Of a stretch of DNA of 64,000 bases, positions 41,459 through 48,785 are shown piece after piece. A model generated the notes under the pieces. It saw only the letters and a list, made by a program, of their open reading frames with translations. It was not told the DNA's origin and did not search any database. Source of the DNA: Streptomyces sp. NBRC 110028 (GTDB taxonomy: Bacteria > Actinomycetota > Actinomycetes > Streptomycetales > Streptomycetaceae); the NCBI RefSeq assembly GCF_001417735.1, contig NZ_BBUZ01000023.1:595570-659569 (forward strand), given 5' to 3'. How positions within the stretch are numbered: position 1 is the first letter of the stretch; every line of letters starts with the position of its first letter. The translations under genes and the position numbers were made by a program.

Positions 41459-42028
41459 TCAGCCCTTTGCGGGCTTCTCCGCCTTCTCCGCCTTCTCCGC
41501 CTTGAGCGCGGCGGCCATCTTCGCGAGCTGCCCGTACGACGCGGTGCCGGTGACGACCGTGGTCACGCCCGGTTCGCGGCGCACCAGGGCGTCGTACTTG
41601 TCGCCCTCGTAGCGGACCCACTCATGGCCGCCGATCTTCTGCTTGGCCTTGGTCTCCCGCGCCTGCTGGGTGACGTCCTCGATGAAGGGGACCGGCCTGC
41701 CGTCGCTCTGCTCGATCGCGATGTACTCCTGGTCCTGGTCCAGGAAGCCCAGGTGCCAGGCCGCGCCCTTGTCCTCGGTGGTACCGGGCCGGTACGTCAC
41801 GGAGGTCGCGCGCCACCCCTTGGGCAGGCTGCCCTTCTCCGGGGCGGCGACCGGGTACGGCGCCGCGCGCCGGGCGGTGTCCACCTCCACCCGGTAGTCG
41901 ACCGTCTTGACGCCCTTGCCCTTGCCACCGTCGTCGTGCGGAATGCCGAAGACGTAGATGGCCGCCGCGACGACACCAATCACCGTCAGCGACAGGACCA
42001 TGTCCCGCACCGTCTCTTTGCCACGCAT
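41459..42028 (-). CDS. DUF4245-family membrane-anchored protein
   Basis: 189 aa. One helix near the N-terminus (VLSLTVIGVVAAAIYVFGI, about residues 11-29) anchors an extracytoplasmic domain (VEVDTARRAAPYPVAAPEKG; LPKGWRATSVTYRPGTTEDK; AWHLGFLDQDQEYIAIEQSD; QKIGGHEWVRYEGDKYDALV). This is the actinobacterial DUF4245 family of unknown function, commonly found beside glpX, as here. The C-terminus is a Lys/Ala/Glu repeat. I chose ATG 42028; a GTG nine bases upstream is also possible, but its ribosome spacing is worse. It is divergent from glpX. Confidence 0.85.
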   Translation of the reverse strand: MRGKETVRDMVLSLTVIGVVAAAIYVFGIPHDDGGKGKGVKTVDYRVEVDTARRAAPYPVAAPEKGSLPKGWRATSVTYRPGTTEDKGAAWHLGFLDQDQEYIAIEQSDGRPVPFIEDVTQQARETKAKQKIGGHEWVRYEGDKYDALVRREPGVTTVVTGTASYGQLAKMAAALKAEKAEKAEKPAKG

Positions 42029-42184
42029 ACCTGCCACGCCCCCTATCGTCCCTCATCGCCCCTCGGCACCCGGCAACAGGGCCGTGCTCATGCGTGGGGT
42101 CCTCTGCTCACTTTCGCAATGAACGGATAAGGTCATGAGCACCCTCACTTTCCGGTTCGTCGCCGTACAGAAAGGTGCGCTCCG

Positions 42185-43216
42185 ATGACCGAGCATCATC
42201 TGCCGTCCCAGCTCGAGGTCAGTCCCGCGGCTCCCGACCGCAACCTCGCCCTTGAGCTGGTCAGGGTCACCGAGGCGGGGGCCATGGCATCCGGCCGCTG
42301 GGTGGGCCGCGGCGACAAGAACGGCGCCGACGGCGCCGCCGTGAAGGCCATGCGCTCCCTCGTCCACACCGTGTCGATGAACGGTGTCGTGGTCATCGGG
42401 GAGGGCGAGAAGGACGAGGCGCCGATGCTCTTCAACGGGGAGCGCGTCGGCGACGGGACCGGTCCGGAGTGCGATGTGGCCGTGGACCCGGTGGACGGCA
42501 CCACGCTGACCGCCAAGGGCATGGCCAACGCCGTCTCCGTGCTCGCCGTCGCCGAGCGGGGCACCATGTTCGACCCGTCGGCCGTCTTCTACATGGACAA
42601 GCTGGTCACCGGCCCCGACGCCGCCGAGTTCGTGGACATCACCGCGCCGCCCGGGGTGAACATCCGGCGGATCGCGAAGGCGAAGAAGTCCAGCCCCGAG
42701 GACGTCACCGTGGTGGTCCTGGACCGCCCCCGCCACGAGGGCCTGGTGCAGGAGATCCGGGAGGCGGGCGCCCGGATCAAGTTCATCTCCGACGGCGACG
42801 TGGCCGGTGCGATCATGGCGGTGCGCGAGGGCACCGGCGCGGATCTTCTGCTGGGCGTCGGCGGCACGCCGGAGGGCATCATCGCGGCCTGCGCGATCAA
42901 GTGCCTCGGCGGCACGATCCAGGCCAAGCTGTGGCCGAAGGACGACGAGGAGCGGCAGCGGGCCGTCGACGCGGGCCACGACCTCGACCAGGTCCTCCAG
43001 ACCGACGATCTGGTCAGCGGCGACAATGTGTTCTTCGTCGCCACCGGCATCACCGACGGTGATCTGCTGCGCGGGGTGCGGTACCGCGCGGAGACCGCCA
43101 CCACCCAGTCGCTGGTGATGCGGTCCAAGTCCGGGACGATCCGGCAGATCGACTCCACCCACCGGCTGTCCAAGCTGCGCGCCTACGCCTCGGTCGACTT
43201 CGAGCGCCCGCGCTAG
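42185..43216 (+). CDS. glpX: Class II fructose-1,6-bisphosphatase
   Basis: Gluconeogenic enzyme, 343 aa, hydrolysing fructose 1,6-bisphosphate to fructose 6-phosphate. GlpX motifs are clear: [20 protein letters not shown] (metal-binding Glu, about 75-94), [20 protein letters not shown] (about 101-120) and [20 protein letters not shown] (about 223-242). This is the normal FBPase of actinobacteria, which usually lack the class I enzyme. An AAAGGTG site lies seven bases before the ATG at 42185. It is divergent from the DUF4245 gene. Confidence 0.97.
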   Translation: MTEHHLPSQLEVSPAAPDRNLALELVRVTEAGAMASGRWVGRGDKNGADGAAVKAMRSLVHTVSMNGVVVIGEGEKDEAPMLFNGERVGDGTGPECDVAVDPVDGTTLTAKGMANAVSVLAVAERGTMFDPSAVFYMDKLVTGPDAAEFVDITAPPGVNIRRIAKAKKSSPEDVTVVVLDRPRHEGLVQEIREAGARIKFISDGDVAGAIMAVREGTGADLLLGVGGTPEGIIAACAIKCLGGTIQAKLWPKDDEERQRAVDAGHDLDQVLQTDDLVSGDNVFFVATGITDGDLLRGVRYRAETATTQSLVMRSKSGTIRQIDSTHRLSKLRAYASVDFERPR

Positions 43217-43359
43217 GGGGAGTCTTGTCGATCAGGCCGGTTCAGGGAGCGGGATCTGGTGCGTGCGACCACGACACCGCGGCGAGCGTGCGTGCCAGGG
43301 CCGCGAGCCCGGCATGATCCGGAAGACACCCCCTGGACGCCCTCTGACGCTCGGGCGTC

Positions 43360-43404
43360 CGCCAGGGCCGTACGTACGCCAGGGCCGTATGTACGCCACG
43401 GGCC
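43360..43404. repeat. Short tandem repeat, 17-bp period
   Basis: CGCCAGGGCCGTACGTA (43360-43376) is repeated with one change as CGCCAGGGCCGTATGTA (43377-43393), with a partial third copy CGCCACGGGCC (43394-43404). It lies in the 231-bp gap between glpX and the wbl gene, which otherwise holds nothing evident. Confidence 0.6.
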
Positions 43405-43447
43405 GGACTCCGCCGCACGGCGGGGCCCGGCCGGCGACCCGGAGGGT

Positions 43448-43804
43448 TCACCCGGCGGCGGCGACGCGCACGGCACGCTGCAGTTCCGCCTCGCGGCGTC
43501 GGCGGCGGGCCAGCACCACCCGGCGCTCGGCCGCGGTCAGCCCGCCCCACACCCCGTACGGCTCGGGCTGGAGCAGCGCGTGCTCCCGGCACTCGACCAT
43601 GACCGGGCAGCGCGCGCAGACGCGCTTGGCGGCCTCTTCCCGCGACAACCGGGCAGCCGTGGGCTCCTTGGAAGGAGCGAAGAACAGCCCGGCCTCATCC
43701 CGGCGGCACACCGCCTCCGAGTGCCAGGGGCCGGCCTGTTCCCGAGCGGGGATGCGCTGCGGGGGCACGGCGGCGTCCAGCAGGGGCTGATGCGGTTGCA
43801 GCAC
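43448..43804 (-). CDS. WhiB-family iron-sulfur transcriptional regulator (WblI-like)
   Basis: 118 aa. The four cluster-binding Cys are C33, C63, C66 and C72 (C-X29-CXXC-X5-C), followed by the WhiB turn YGVWGGLT and a basic C-terminal DNA-contact region (RRVVLARRRRREAELQRAVR). WhiB-like proteins are actinobacterial [4Fe-4S] proteins that bind sigma factors and control development or redox responses. In S. coelicolor a wbl gene (wblI, as I recall) lies beside glpX, so this is probably its orthologue. The GTG at 43804 has AGGAG six bases upstream. Confidence 0.92.
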   Translation of the reverse strand: MLQPHQPLLDAAVPPQRIPAREQAGPWHSEAVCRRDEAGLFFAPSKEPTAARLSREEAAKRVCARCPVMVECREHALLQPEPYGVWGGLTAAERRVVLARRRRREAELQRAVRVAAAG

Positions 43805-43983
43805 GGTCTACTCCTGACGAAGGCTCCGGTGTTCACCCTTGCCCGTCTCCCGCCCCACGGCCCCCAGTGCACCCCCATCAGCCGCGCGAGAAGACGATGC
43901 ACCAAGCCTTACCCGCTGTGCGCACGCTTATGCACACGGTTGTCCTGCCCGGAAATTCCGTATGCACAGCGGCTGTTCAGCCC

Positions 43984-44655
43984 TTATGACCTCAGGTTCT
44001 TCACACGTTTCCCGCGCTTCGGCTTGGCCTCGATCCCGCCGAAGAGGGCGAATCCGCTGACCCGGATCACCGGCGCGTCGGGGTCCGGAGCCTCCTGTTC
44101 CGCGATGTCCACGCCGCCGAACACGCCGGAGCCCGAACCGTGCAGCGAGACGTTCTCCGGGACCCTGATCTCCACCCCGCCGAAGACGGCCCACGCCTGG
44201 ATGACGATCTCCCGCTGCTGGAAGACCGCCTCGGTGAGGTCGATCTCGACGCCGCCGAAGACCGCGAAGGCGTGCGTACGGCGGCGGGGCCGCCAGCGGC
44301 CCTTGCGCACGGCGCTGCCGAAGACCGCGATCAGGTTCTCCGGGCCTGTGGCGGGGCCGGACGCCGCGCCGGGGGGCGGTCCCGCCGCGGCGGGGGCTCG
44401 GCCCACGGGCACGTCCCGGACCAGGGGCTCCAGCTCGCCGAGGGTCTTGGCGCGGTAGACCGCGTCGATCCGCTCGGCGTGCTCCTCGGGTTCGAGCCGC
44501 CCCTCGGCCAGGGCCTCCCGCAGGATGTCCGCGATCCGGTCCCGATCCGCGTCGGACGCGCGGATCTCCGCCTCCGCGACGCGCGCCGGGGCGGGTGCCG
44601 GGGCGGGGGCGGATTTGGTCAGGGGGACCGGCTGCTGCGGCTGCTGCTCATCCAC
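43984..44655 (-). CDS. DUF1707 plus LiaF-like C-terminal domain protein
   Basis: 223 aa. A Pro/Gln/Ala linker precedes the DUF1707 helical domain (EIRASDADRDRIADILREAL, AEGRLEPEEHAERIDAVYRA, LGELEPLVRDVP; about 27-80). A Gly/Pro spacer is followed by a beta-repeat domain like the C-terminus of LiaF (VFGSAVRKG, AFAVFGGVEIDLTEAVF, WAVFGGVEIRVPENV, GVFGGVDI, GFALFGGIEAKP). Such proteins occur in cell-envelope stress pathways. No membrane helix is visible. The GTG at 44655 is preceded by a weak GAGCGG; longer frames upstream lack one. Confidence 0.83.
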   Translation of the reverse strand: MDEQQPQQPVPLTKSAPAPAPAPARVAEAEIRASDADRDRIADILREALAEGRLEPEEHAERIDAVYRAKTLGELEPLVRDVPVGRAPAAAGPPPGAASGPATGPENLIAVFGSAVRKGRWRPRRRTHAFAVFGGVEIDLTEAVFQQREIVIQAWAVFGGVEIRVPENVSLHGSGSGVFGGVDIAEQEAPDPDAPVIRVSGFALFGGIEAKPKRGKRVKNLRS

Positions 44656-44674
44656 GCCGCTCAGCGTACCCAGA

Positions 44675-44688
44675 CGCGATAGATCGCG
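44675..44688. promoter_or_regulatory. Palindrome upstream of the DUF1707 gene
   Basis: CGCGATAGATCGCG: perfect 6-bp arms with a 2-bp centre, 20-33 bp upstream of the GTG at 44655 and about 170 bp upstream of the fumarase gene. It lies where a transcription start or operator would be expected. The binding protein is unknown. Confidence 0.4.
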
Positions 44689-44852
44689 ACTAGGGGTCTG
44701 CGGCGGGGCGGCGAGCCGTGGGCGGCGGGCGGCGGGCGGTGGCCTAGTGAGCCTTACCTCACACGCCGCCGCTCCCCCTCCTCGTTCTACGCTTGTCCAC
44801 GCGCTGTCGACGAAGTCAGCCATAGCCCCCCGTCGAGTAAGGAATGGCCGCG

Positions 44853-46538
44853 ATGCCCGCCGCTTCCCACCCAGCCCACCCGGCGTTCGCCTATTCGGAC
44901 CTGCTGCCCCTGGGAGAAGACCGAACGACGTACCGTCTGGTGACCTCCGAGGGCGTGAGCACTTTCGAGGCCGACGGGCGCACCTTCCTCAAGGTCGAGC
45001 CGGAGGCGCTGCGCAAGCTCGCGGCCGAGGCGATGCACGATATTTCGCACTACCTGCGCCCCGATCACCTCGCCCAGCTGCGCCGCATCCTCGACGACCC
45101 CGAGGCCAGCCCGAACGACCGCTTCGTGGCGCTGGACCTGCTGAAGAACGCCAACATCGCGGCGGCCGGGGTGCTGCCGATGTGCCAGGACACCGGCACC
45201 GCCATCGTCATGGGCAAGCGCGGCCAGAACGTGCTCACCGAAGGCGGTGACGAGGAGGCCCTGTCGCGCGGCGTGTACGACGCGTACACCAAGCTCAACC
45301 TGCGCTACTCCCAGATGGCCCCGCTGACCATGTGGGACGAGAAGAACACCGGTTCCAACCTGCCCGCGCAGATCGAGCTGTACGCGACCGACGGCGGCGC
45401 CTACAAGTTCCTCTTCATGGCCAAGGGCGGCGGCTCGGCGAACAAGTCCTTCCTCTACCAGGAGACGAAGGCGGTGCTGAACGAGGCATCGATGATGAAG
45501 TTCCTGGAGGAGAAGATCCGTTCGCTGGGCACCTCCGCGTGCCCGCCGTACCACCTGGCGATCGTGGTCGGCGGCACCAGCGCCGAGTACGCGCTGAAGA
45601 CCGCGAAGTACGCCTCCGCGCACTACCTGGACGAGCTGCCCGCCGAAGGCTCCCCGACCGGTCACGGCTTCCGGGACAAGGAGCTGGAGGAGAAGGTCTT
45701 CGAGCTGACGCAGAAGATCGGGATCGGCGCGCAGTTCGGCGGCAAGTACTTCTGCCACGACGTACGGGTCGTGCGGCTGCCGCGGCACGGCGCGTCCTGC
45801 CCGGTCGCGATCGCCGTGTCCTGCTCGGCCGACCGCCAGGCGCTCGCGAAGATCACGCCGGAGGGCGTCTTCCTGGAGCAGCTGGAGACCGACCCGGCGC
45901 GCTTCCTGCCCGAGACGACGGACGAGAACCTGGACGAGAGCGACGTCGTACGGATCGACCTGAACCGGCCGATGGACGAGATCCGGGCCGAGCTGACCAA
46001 GCACCCGGTCAAGACGCGGCTCTCGCTCACCGGCCCGCTGGTCGTCGCCCGTGACATCGCTCACGCGAAGATCAAGGAGCGGCTGGACGCGGGCGAGGAG
46101 ATGCCGCAGTACCTGCGCGACCACGCCGTCTACTACGCGGGCCCGGCCAAGACGCCGGAGGGCTACGCCTCGGGCTCGTTCGGCCCGACCACGGCGGGCC
46201 GGATGGACGCGTACGTGGAGCAGTTCCAGGCGGCGGGCGGCTCGTTCGTGATGCTGGCCAAGGGCAACCGCTCGAAGCAGGTCACCCAGGCGTGCGACGC
46301 GCACGGCGGCTTCTACCTGGGCTCGATCGGCGGCCCGGCGGCGCGGCTGGCGCAGGACTGCATCAAGAAGGTCGAGGTCCTGGAGTACGAGGAGCTGGGC
46401 ATGGAGGCGGTCTGGAAGATCGAGGTGGAGGACTTCCCTGCGTTCATCGTGGTGGACGACAAGGGGAACGACTTCTTCACGGATCCGGGTCCCTCGCAGC
46501 CGTTCGTCAGCAGCATCCCGGTCCGCCCCGGCGCCTGA
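44853..46538 (+). CDS. fumA: Class I (iron-sulfur) fumarate hydratase
   Basis: Oxygen-sensitive [4Fe-4S] fumarase, 561 aa, interconverting fumarate and malate. Cluster-region Cys occur in [10 protein letters not shown] (about 110), [11 protein letters not shown] (about 227) and [17 protein letters not shown] (about 315). The N-terminal alpha and C-terminal beta domains are fused in one chain (beta part from about [20 protein letters not shown]). The ATG at 44853 has AAGGA nine bases upstream; an ATG nine bases earlier would sit directly on that site. A class II fumarase (fumC) lies 5 kb downstream, giving the cell both types. Confidence 0.95.
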   Translation: MPAASHPAHPAFAYSDLLPLGEDRTTYRLVTSEGVSTFEADGRTFLKVEPEALRKLAAEAMHDISHYLRPDHLAQLRRILDDPEASPNDRFVALDLLKNANIAAAGVLPMCQDTGTAIVMGKRGQNVLTEGGDEEALSRGVYDAYTKLNLRYSQMAPLTMWDEKNTGSNLPAQIELYATDGGAYKFLFMAKGGGSANKSFLYQETKAVLNEASMMKFLEEKIRSLGTSACPPYHLAIVVGGTSAEYALKTAKYASAHYLDELPAEGSPTGHGFRDKELEEKVFELTQKIGIGAQFGGKYFCHDVRVVRLPRHGASCPVAIAVSCSADRQALAKITPEGVFLEQLETDPARFLPETTDENLDESDVVRIDLNRPMDEIRAELTKHPVKTRLSLTGPLVVARDIAHAKIKERLDAGEEMPQYLRDHAVYYAGPAKTPEGYASGSFGPTTAGRMDAYVEQFQAAGGSFVMLAKGNRSKQVTQACDAHGGFYLGSIGGPAARLAQDCIKKVEVLEYEELGMEAVWKIEVEDFPAFIVVDDKGNDFFTDPGPSQPFVSSIPVRPGA

Positions 46539-46556
46539 CCGGCACCCGCCGCCTGT

Positions 46557-46587
46557 GACGGCCCCGGCTTCCGGAGCCGGGGCCGTC
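46557..46587. terminator. Terminator between class I fumarase and the GH18 gene
   Basis: GACGGCCCCGGCT (46557-46569) and AGCCGGGGCCGTC (46575-46587), perfect 13-bp stem, 5-nt loop, between converging genes. Confidence 0.75.
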
Positions 46588-46608
46588 GGCCTGTCCGCCT
46601 GTCGGCCG

Positions 46609-47742
46609 TCAGCCGGACAGGGCCGCCTCGAAGGCGCCCAGGCGCTGGGGGATGCCACTGCAGGAGGTGCTGGGGGCGGTGGCGGCGGGTTGTTCGGGGG
46701 CCGCGGCGCCGGAGTCGCCCGTACCGGAGCCCGTATCGGCGTCCGTACCGGAGTCCGTGCCGCTGCCGGTGTCGTCGGCACCGGCACCCTCGGGGGCGCA
46801 CGGGCGGTCTCGTTCCGCCGACCACATCGACAGCCGTCCGATGCCCTTGCGGGCCGCGAAGCGGGCGAGTCCGGCCGCGTCCTCCAGCGTGAAGACCTCG
46901 CCGGTCACGTCGTTGACCCCGATCATCGGCGTCACGGCGAGGGTCTTCCACGCGGCGGCGTCGGACAGCCCGAGCACCCCGCGGACCTTCTCATGGGCGG
47001 CGGTGGCCGCCTGGATGGCGTACTGGCCCATGTCGCCCGTGTGGTCGCCGCTGTAGTTCATGGCCATGACGTTGACCGACGAGACGGTGACGCCCTCCTG
47101 CCGGGCCGCGGTCAGCTGGGAGAGTGCCGCCGGCGTCAGCCCGTCCGGCATGGCGGGCAGCGTGAAGGAGACGTTCAGCCCCTCGTGGGTGCGCTGGACG
47201 AGGGCGATGGCCTGGGCCCGGCGGGCGGTGGCGGCCGCGTCGTCGAGGGCGTCGCCCTCGATGTCGAAGTCGGCCCGGATGATCCCGTAACGCTCGATCA
47301 CCTCGGTGTACGCGGCGGCGAGTTGCGAGGCGTCCTCGCAGGCCGTCGCCAGCTCCGTGCCGTCGGCGCCGCCGAAGGAGATCCGTACGTCGCCGCCGGC
47401 CCGCCGGGTGGCCTCGATACGGGCCGTCAGCGCCGGGTCGTCGAACGGGATGCCGCTGTCCCACGCCGGGGCGCAGCCGTCACCCGATACGACGAAGCCC
47501 AGGGTGAATTCCTTGATGCCGCGCGCCGCCGCGGCGGGCATGTCGTAGCGCGAGCCGGCCCAGGCGCTGACGTACGGCACGAAGTCGGCGGGGGGCGGCG
47601 CCGCCGGGCGGGGGGCGGCGGGCGAGGCCGCCCGCTGCGGCTCGGACGGCTGCTCGCTGCCCGCCCAGACGGCGACGGTGGCGCAGAGCACGGCTCCGGC
47701 CATGGCGATTCCGCTCATGCGGGGGCTGGCCTTCAATCGCAC
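46609..47742 (-). CDS. Secreted GH18-family (chitinase-like) protein
   Basis: 377 aa. A short basic start and a hydrophobic stretch (MSGIAMAGAVLCATVAVWAG) make a signal peptide or anchor, followed by a Pro/Ala linker. The catalytic barrel begins near FVPYVSAWAGSRYDMPAAAA and contains IIRADFDIEG, the D-x-D-x-E active-site strand with the acid Glu. GGDVRISFGGADGTELA and VMAMNYSGDH are the other GH18 strands. The C-terminal 50 residues are a Gly/Thr/Asp-rich tail ending in a Cys-containing segment. The enzyme is likely to cut chitin or another GlcNAc polymer. The GTG at 47742 has AAGGA upstream. It is divergent from the NodB/GT2 polysaccharide pair. Confidence 0.85.
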   Translation of the reverse strand: MRLKASPRMSGIAMAGAVLCATVAVWAGSEQPSEPQRAASPAAPRPAAPPPADFVPYVSAWAGSRYDMPAAAARGIKEFTLGFVVSGDGCAPAWDSGIPFDDPALTARIEATRRAGGDVRISFGGADGTELATACEDASQLAAAYTEVIERYGIIRADFDIEGDALDDAAATARRAQAIALVQRTHEGLNVSFTLPAMPDGLTPAALSQLTAARQEGVTVSSVNVMAMNYSGDHTGDMGQYAIQAATAAHEKVRGVLGLSDAAAWKTLAVTPMIGVNDVTGEVFTLEDAAGLARFAARKGIGRLSMWSAERDRPCAPEGAGADDTGSGTDSGTDADTGSGTGDSGAAAPEQPAATAPSTSCSGIPQRLGAFEAALSG

Positions 47743-47871
47743 GCGCTCTTCCTTCCGCTCCGGTCTGAAGGGGGTGGGGAGGTGAGGGCCGGGGCCGGAG
47801 GGCTTCCGGCCGACCTCTCCGCAAACCTCGCACATCCAATGAAAAGTGATGGACTATGACACACCGCATGT

Positions 47872-47899
47872 TTGACACATAGGTTGTATGTCGTATTTT
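47872..47899 (+). promoter_or_regulatory. Promoter of the Pro/His-rich protein and NodB-GT2 operon
   Basis: TTGACA (47872-47877), 16-bp spacer, TATTTT (47894-47899), giving a start near 47906 and a leader of about 13 nt before the ATG at 47919. The surrounding 80 bp are the most AT-rich in the neighbourhood. Confidence 0.55.
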
Positions 47900-47918
47900 C
47901 TGGATTAGCCTCTGACGC

Positions 47919-48785
47919 ATGGATCCTCAGTCAGATGTGGCCGAGCGTGCGCCCTCGCGTCCCGTCCGCTCCGACGTGGCCGGGAAGGGGCCCGTGTTCG
48001 TGGACCTCTCCGGGCGCCGCGGCCGGCTGGTACGGCACGCGGGCGCGCTCGCGGGAGCCGTCTGCTTCGGCTATTCGGCGGTCCTCGGGGTGGGTTTCGC
48101 GGGCGGTACGGCCATCGCGCCCAAGACGCTGATCCCGGGTCACCCCATCACCACCGAGGCGTTCCGCCGGGAGCCGAGGAGCGCCCCGGAGGGGCACGTC
48201 GGCGGGCGTTCCGGCGTGCGTGAGCACCCGTCGGGAGACCGGTACGCCCCGGCAAGCGGCCCGGACCGCCCCCGGCCGCACTCCCCCGCGGACGTACGCC
48301 CCGCGAGCGCCCGGAAGCCCACCGCGCTCGCCCGCCCCGCGCCGCCCCAGCCGCACCGCGCGTCCCCGGCGCGTGACGCGCGGCCCGCGCGCGCGGCGCA
48401 CCCCGCGCGCTCCGGCCACGGACCGGGCGCGCACCACGCCCCGCGGCATCGGCGGTCCGCGGCCCACCGGCCGGGCCATGCGCCGCATCACGCGCGGCAC
48501 CACAAGCCCGCCTCCTCACCCGGGCGCCCGGCGTCCCACAAGCCGTCCCACAAGCCGTCCCGGAAGCCGGTGGGCCCGGCGCCCGACCCGGTGAAGAAGC
48601 CCCCGGCCGCGAAGCCCGCCAAGCCCGCCAAGCCCGCCGCTCCGGGCCCCGGCCGCCCCCAGAACCCCGGCAACGGCCAGGCCGACCCCCCGGTGAACGA
48701 GCCCGGGACCGCGGGATGGGGGCCGGCCATGCCCGCGGGCATCGACTGGCAGTCGCTCACGTCGTTCCGCGACGGGGTGTCATGA
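47919..48785 (+). CDS. Membrane-anchored Pro/Ala/His/Lys-rich protein (MatA-like position)
   Basis: 288 aa. A short cytoplasmic start (MDPQSDVAERAPSRPVRSDV) leads to one helix at about residues 41-63 (AGALAGAVCFGYSAVLGVGF). About 200 extracytoplasmic residues of low complexity follow, rich in Pro, Ala, His and Arg/Lys, with short repeats (HKPSHKPSRKP; AKPAKPAKPA). The final 30 residues are less repetitive (MPAGIDWQSLTSFRDGVS). It is coupled to the NodB-GT2 gene by an ATGA overlap. No catalytic motif is visible, so a scaffold, cell-wall-spanning or polymer-binding role is likely. The position is that of MatA in the Streptomyces Mat system, but homology is not established. Confidence 0.75.
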   Translation: MDPQSDVAERAPSRPVRSDVAGKGPVFVDLSGRRGRLVRHAGALAGAVCFGYSAVLGVGFAGGTAIAPKTLIPGHPITTEAFRREPRSAPEGHVGGRSGVREHPSGDRYAPASGPDRPRPHSPADVRPASARKPTALARPAPPQPHRASPARDARPARAAHPARSGHGPGAHHAPRHRRSAAHRPGHAPHHARHHKPASSPGRPASHKPSHKPSRKPVGPAPDPVKKPPAAKPAKPAKPAAPGPGRPQNPGNGQADPPVNEPGTAGWGPAMPAGIDWQSLTSFRDGVS

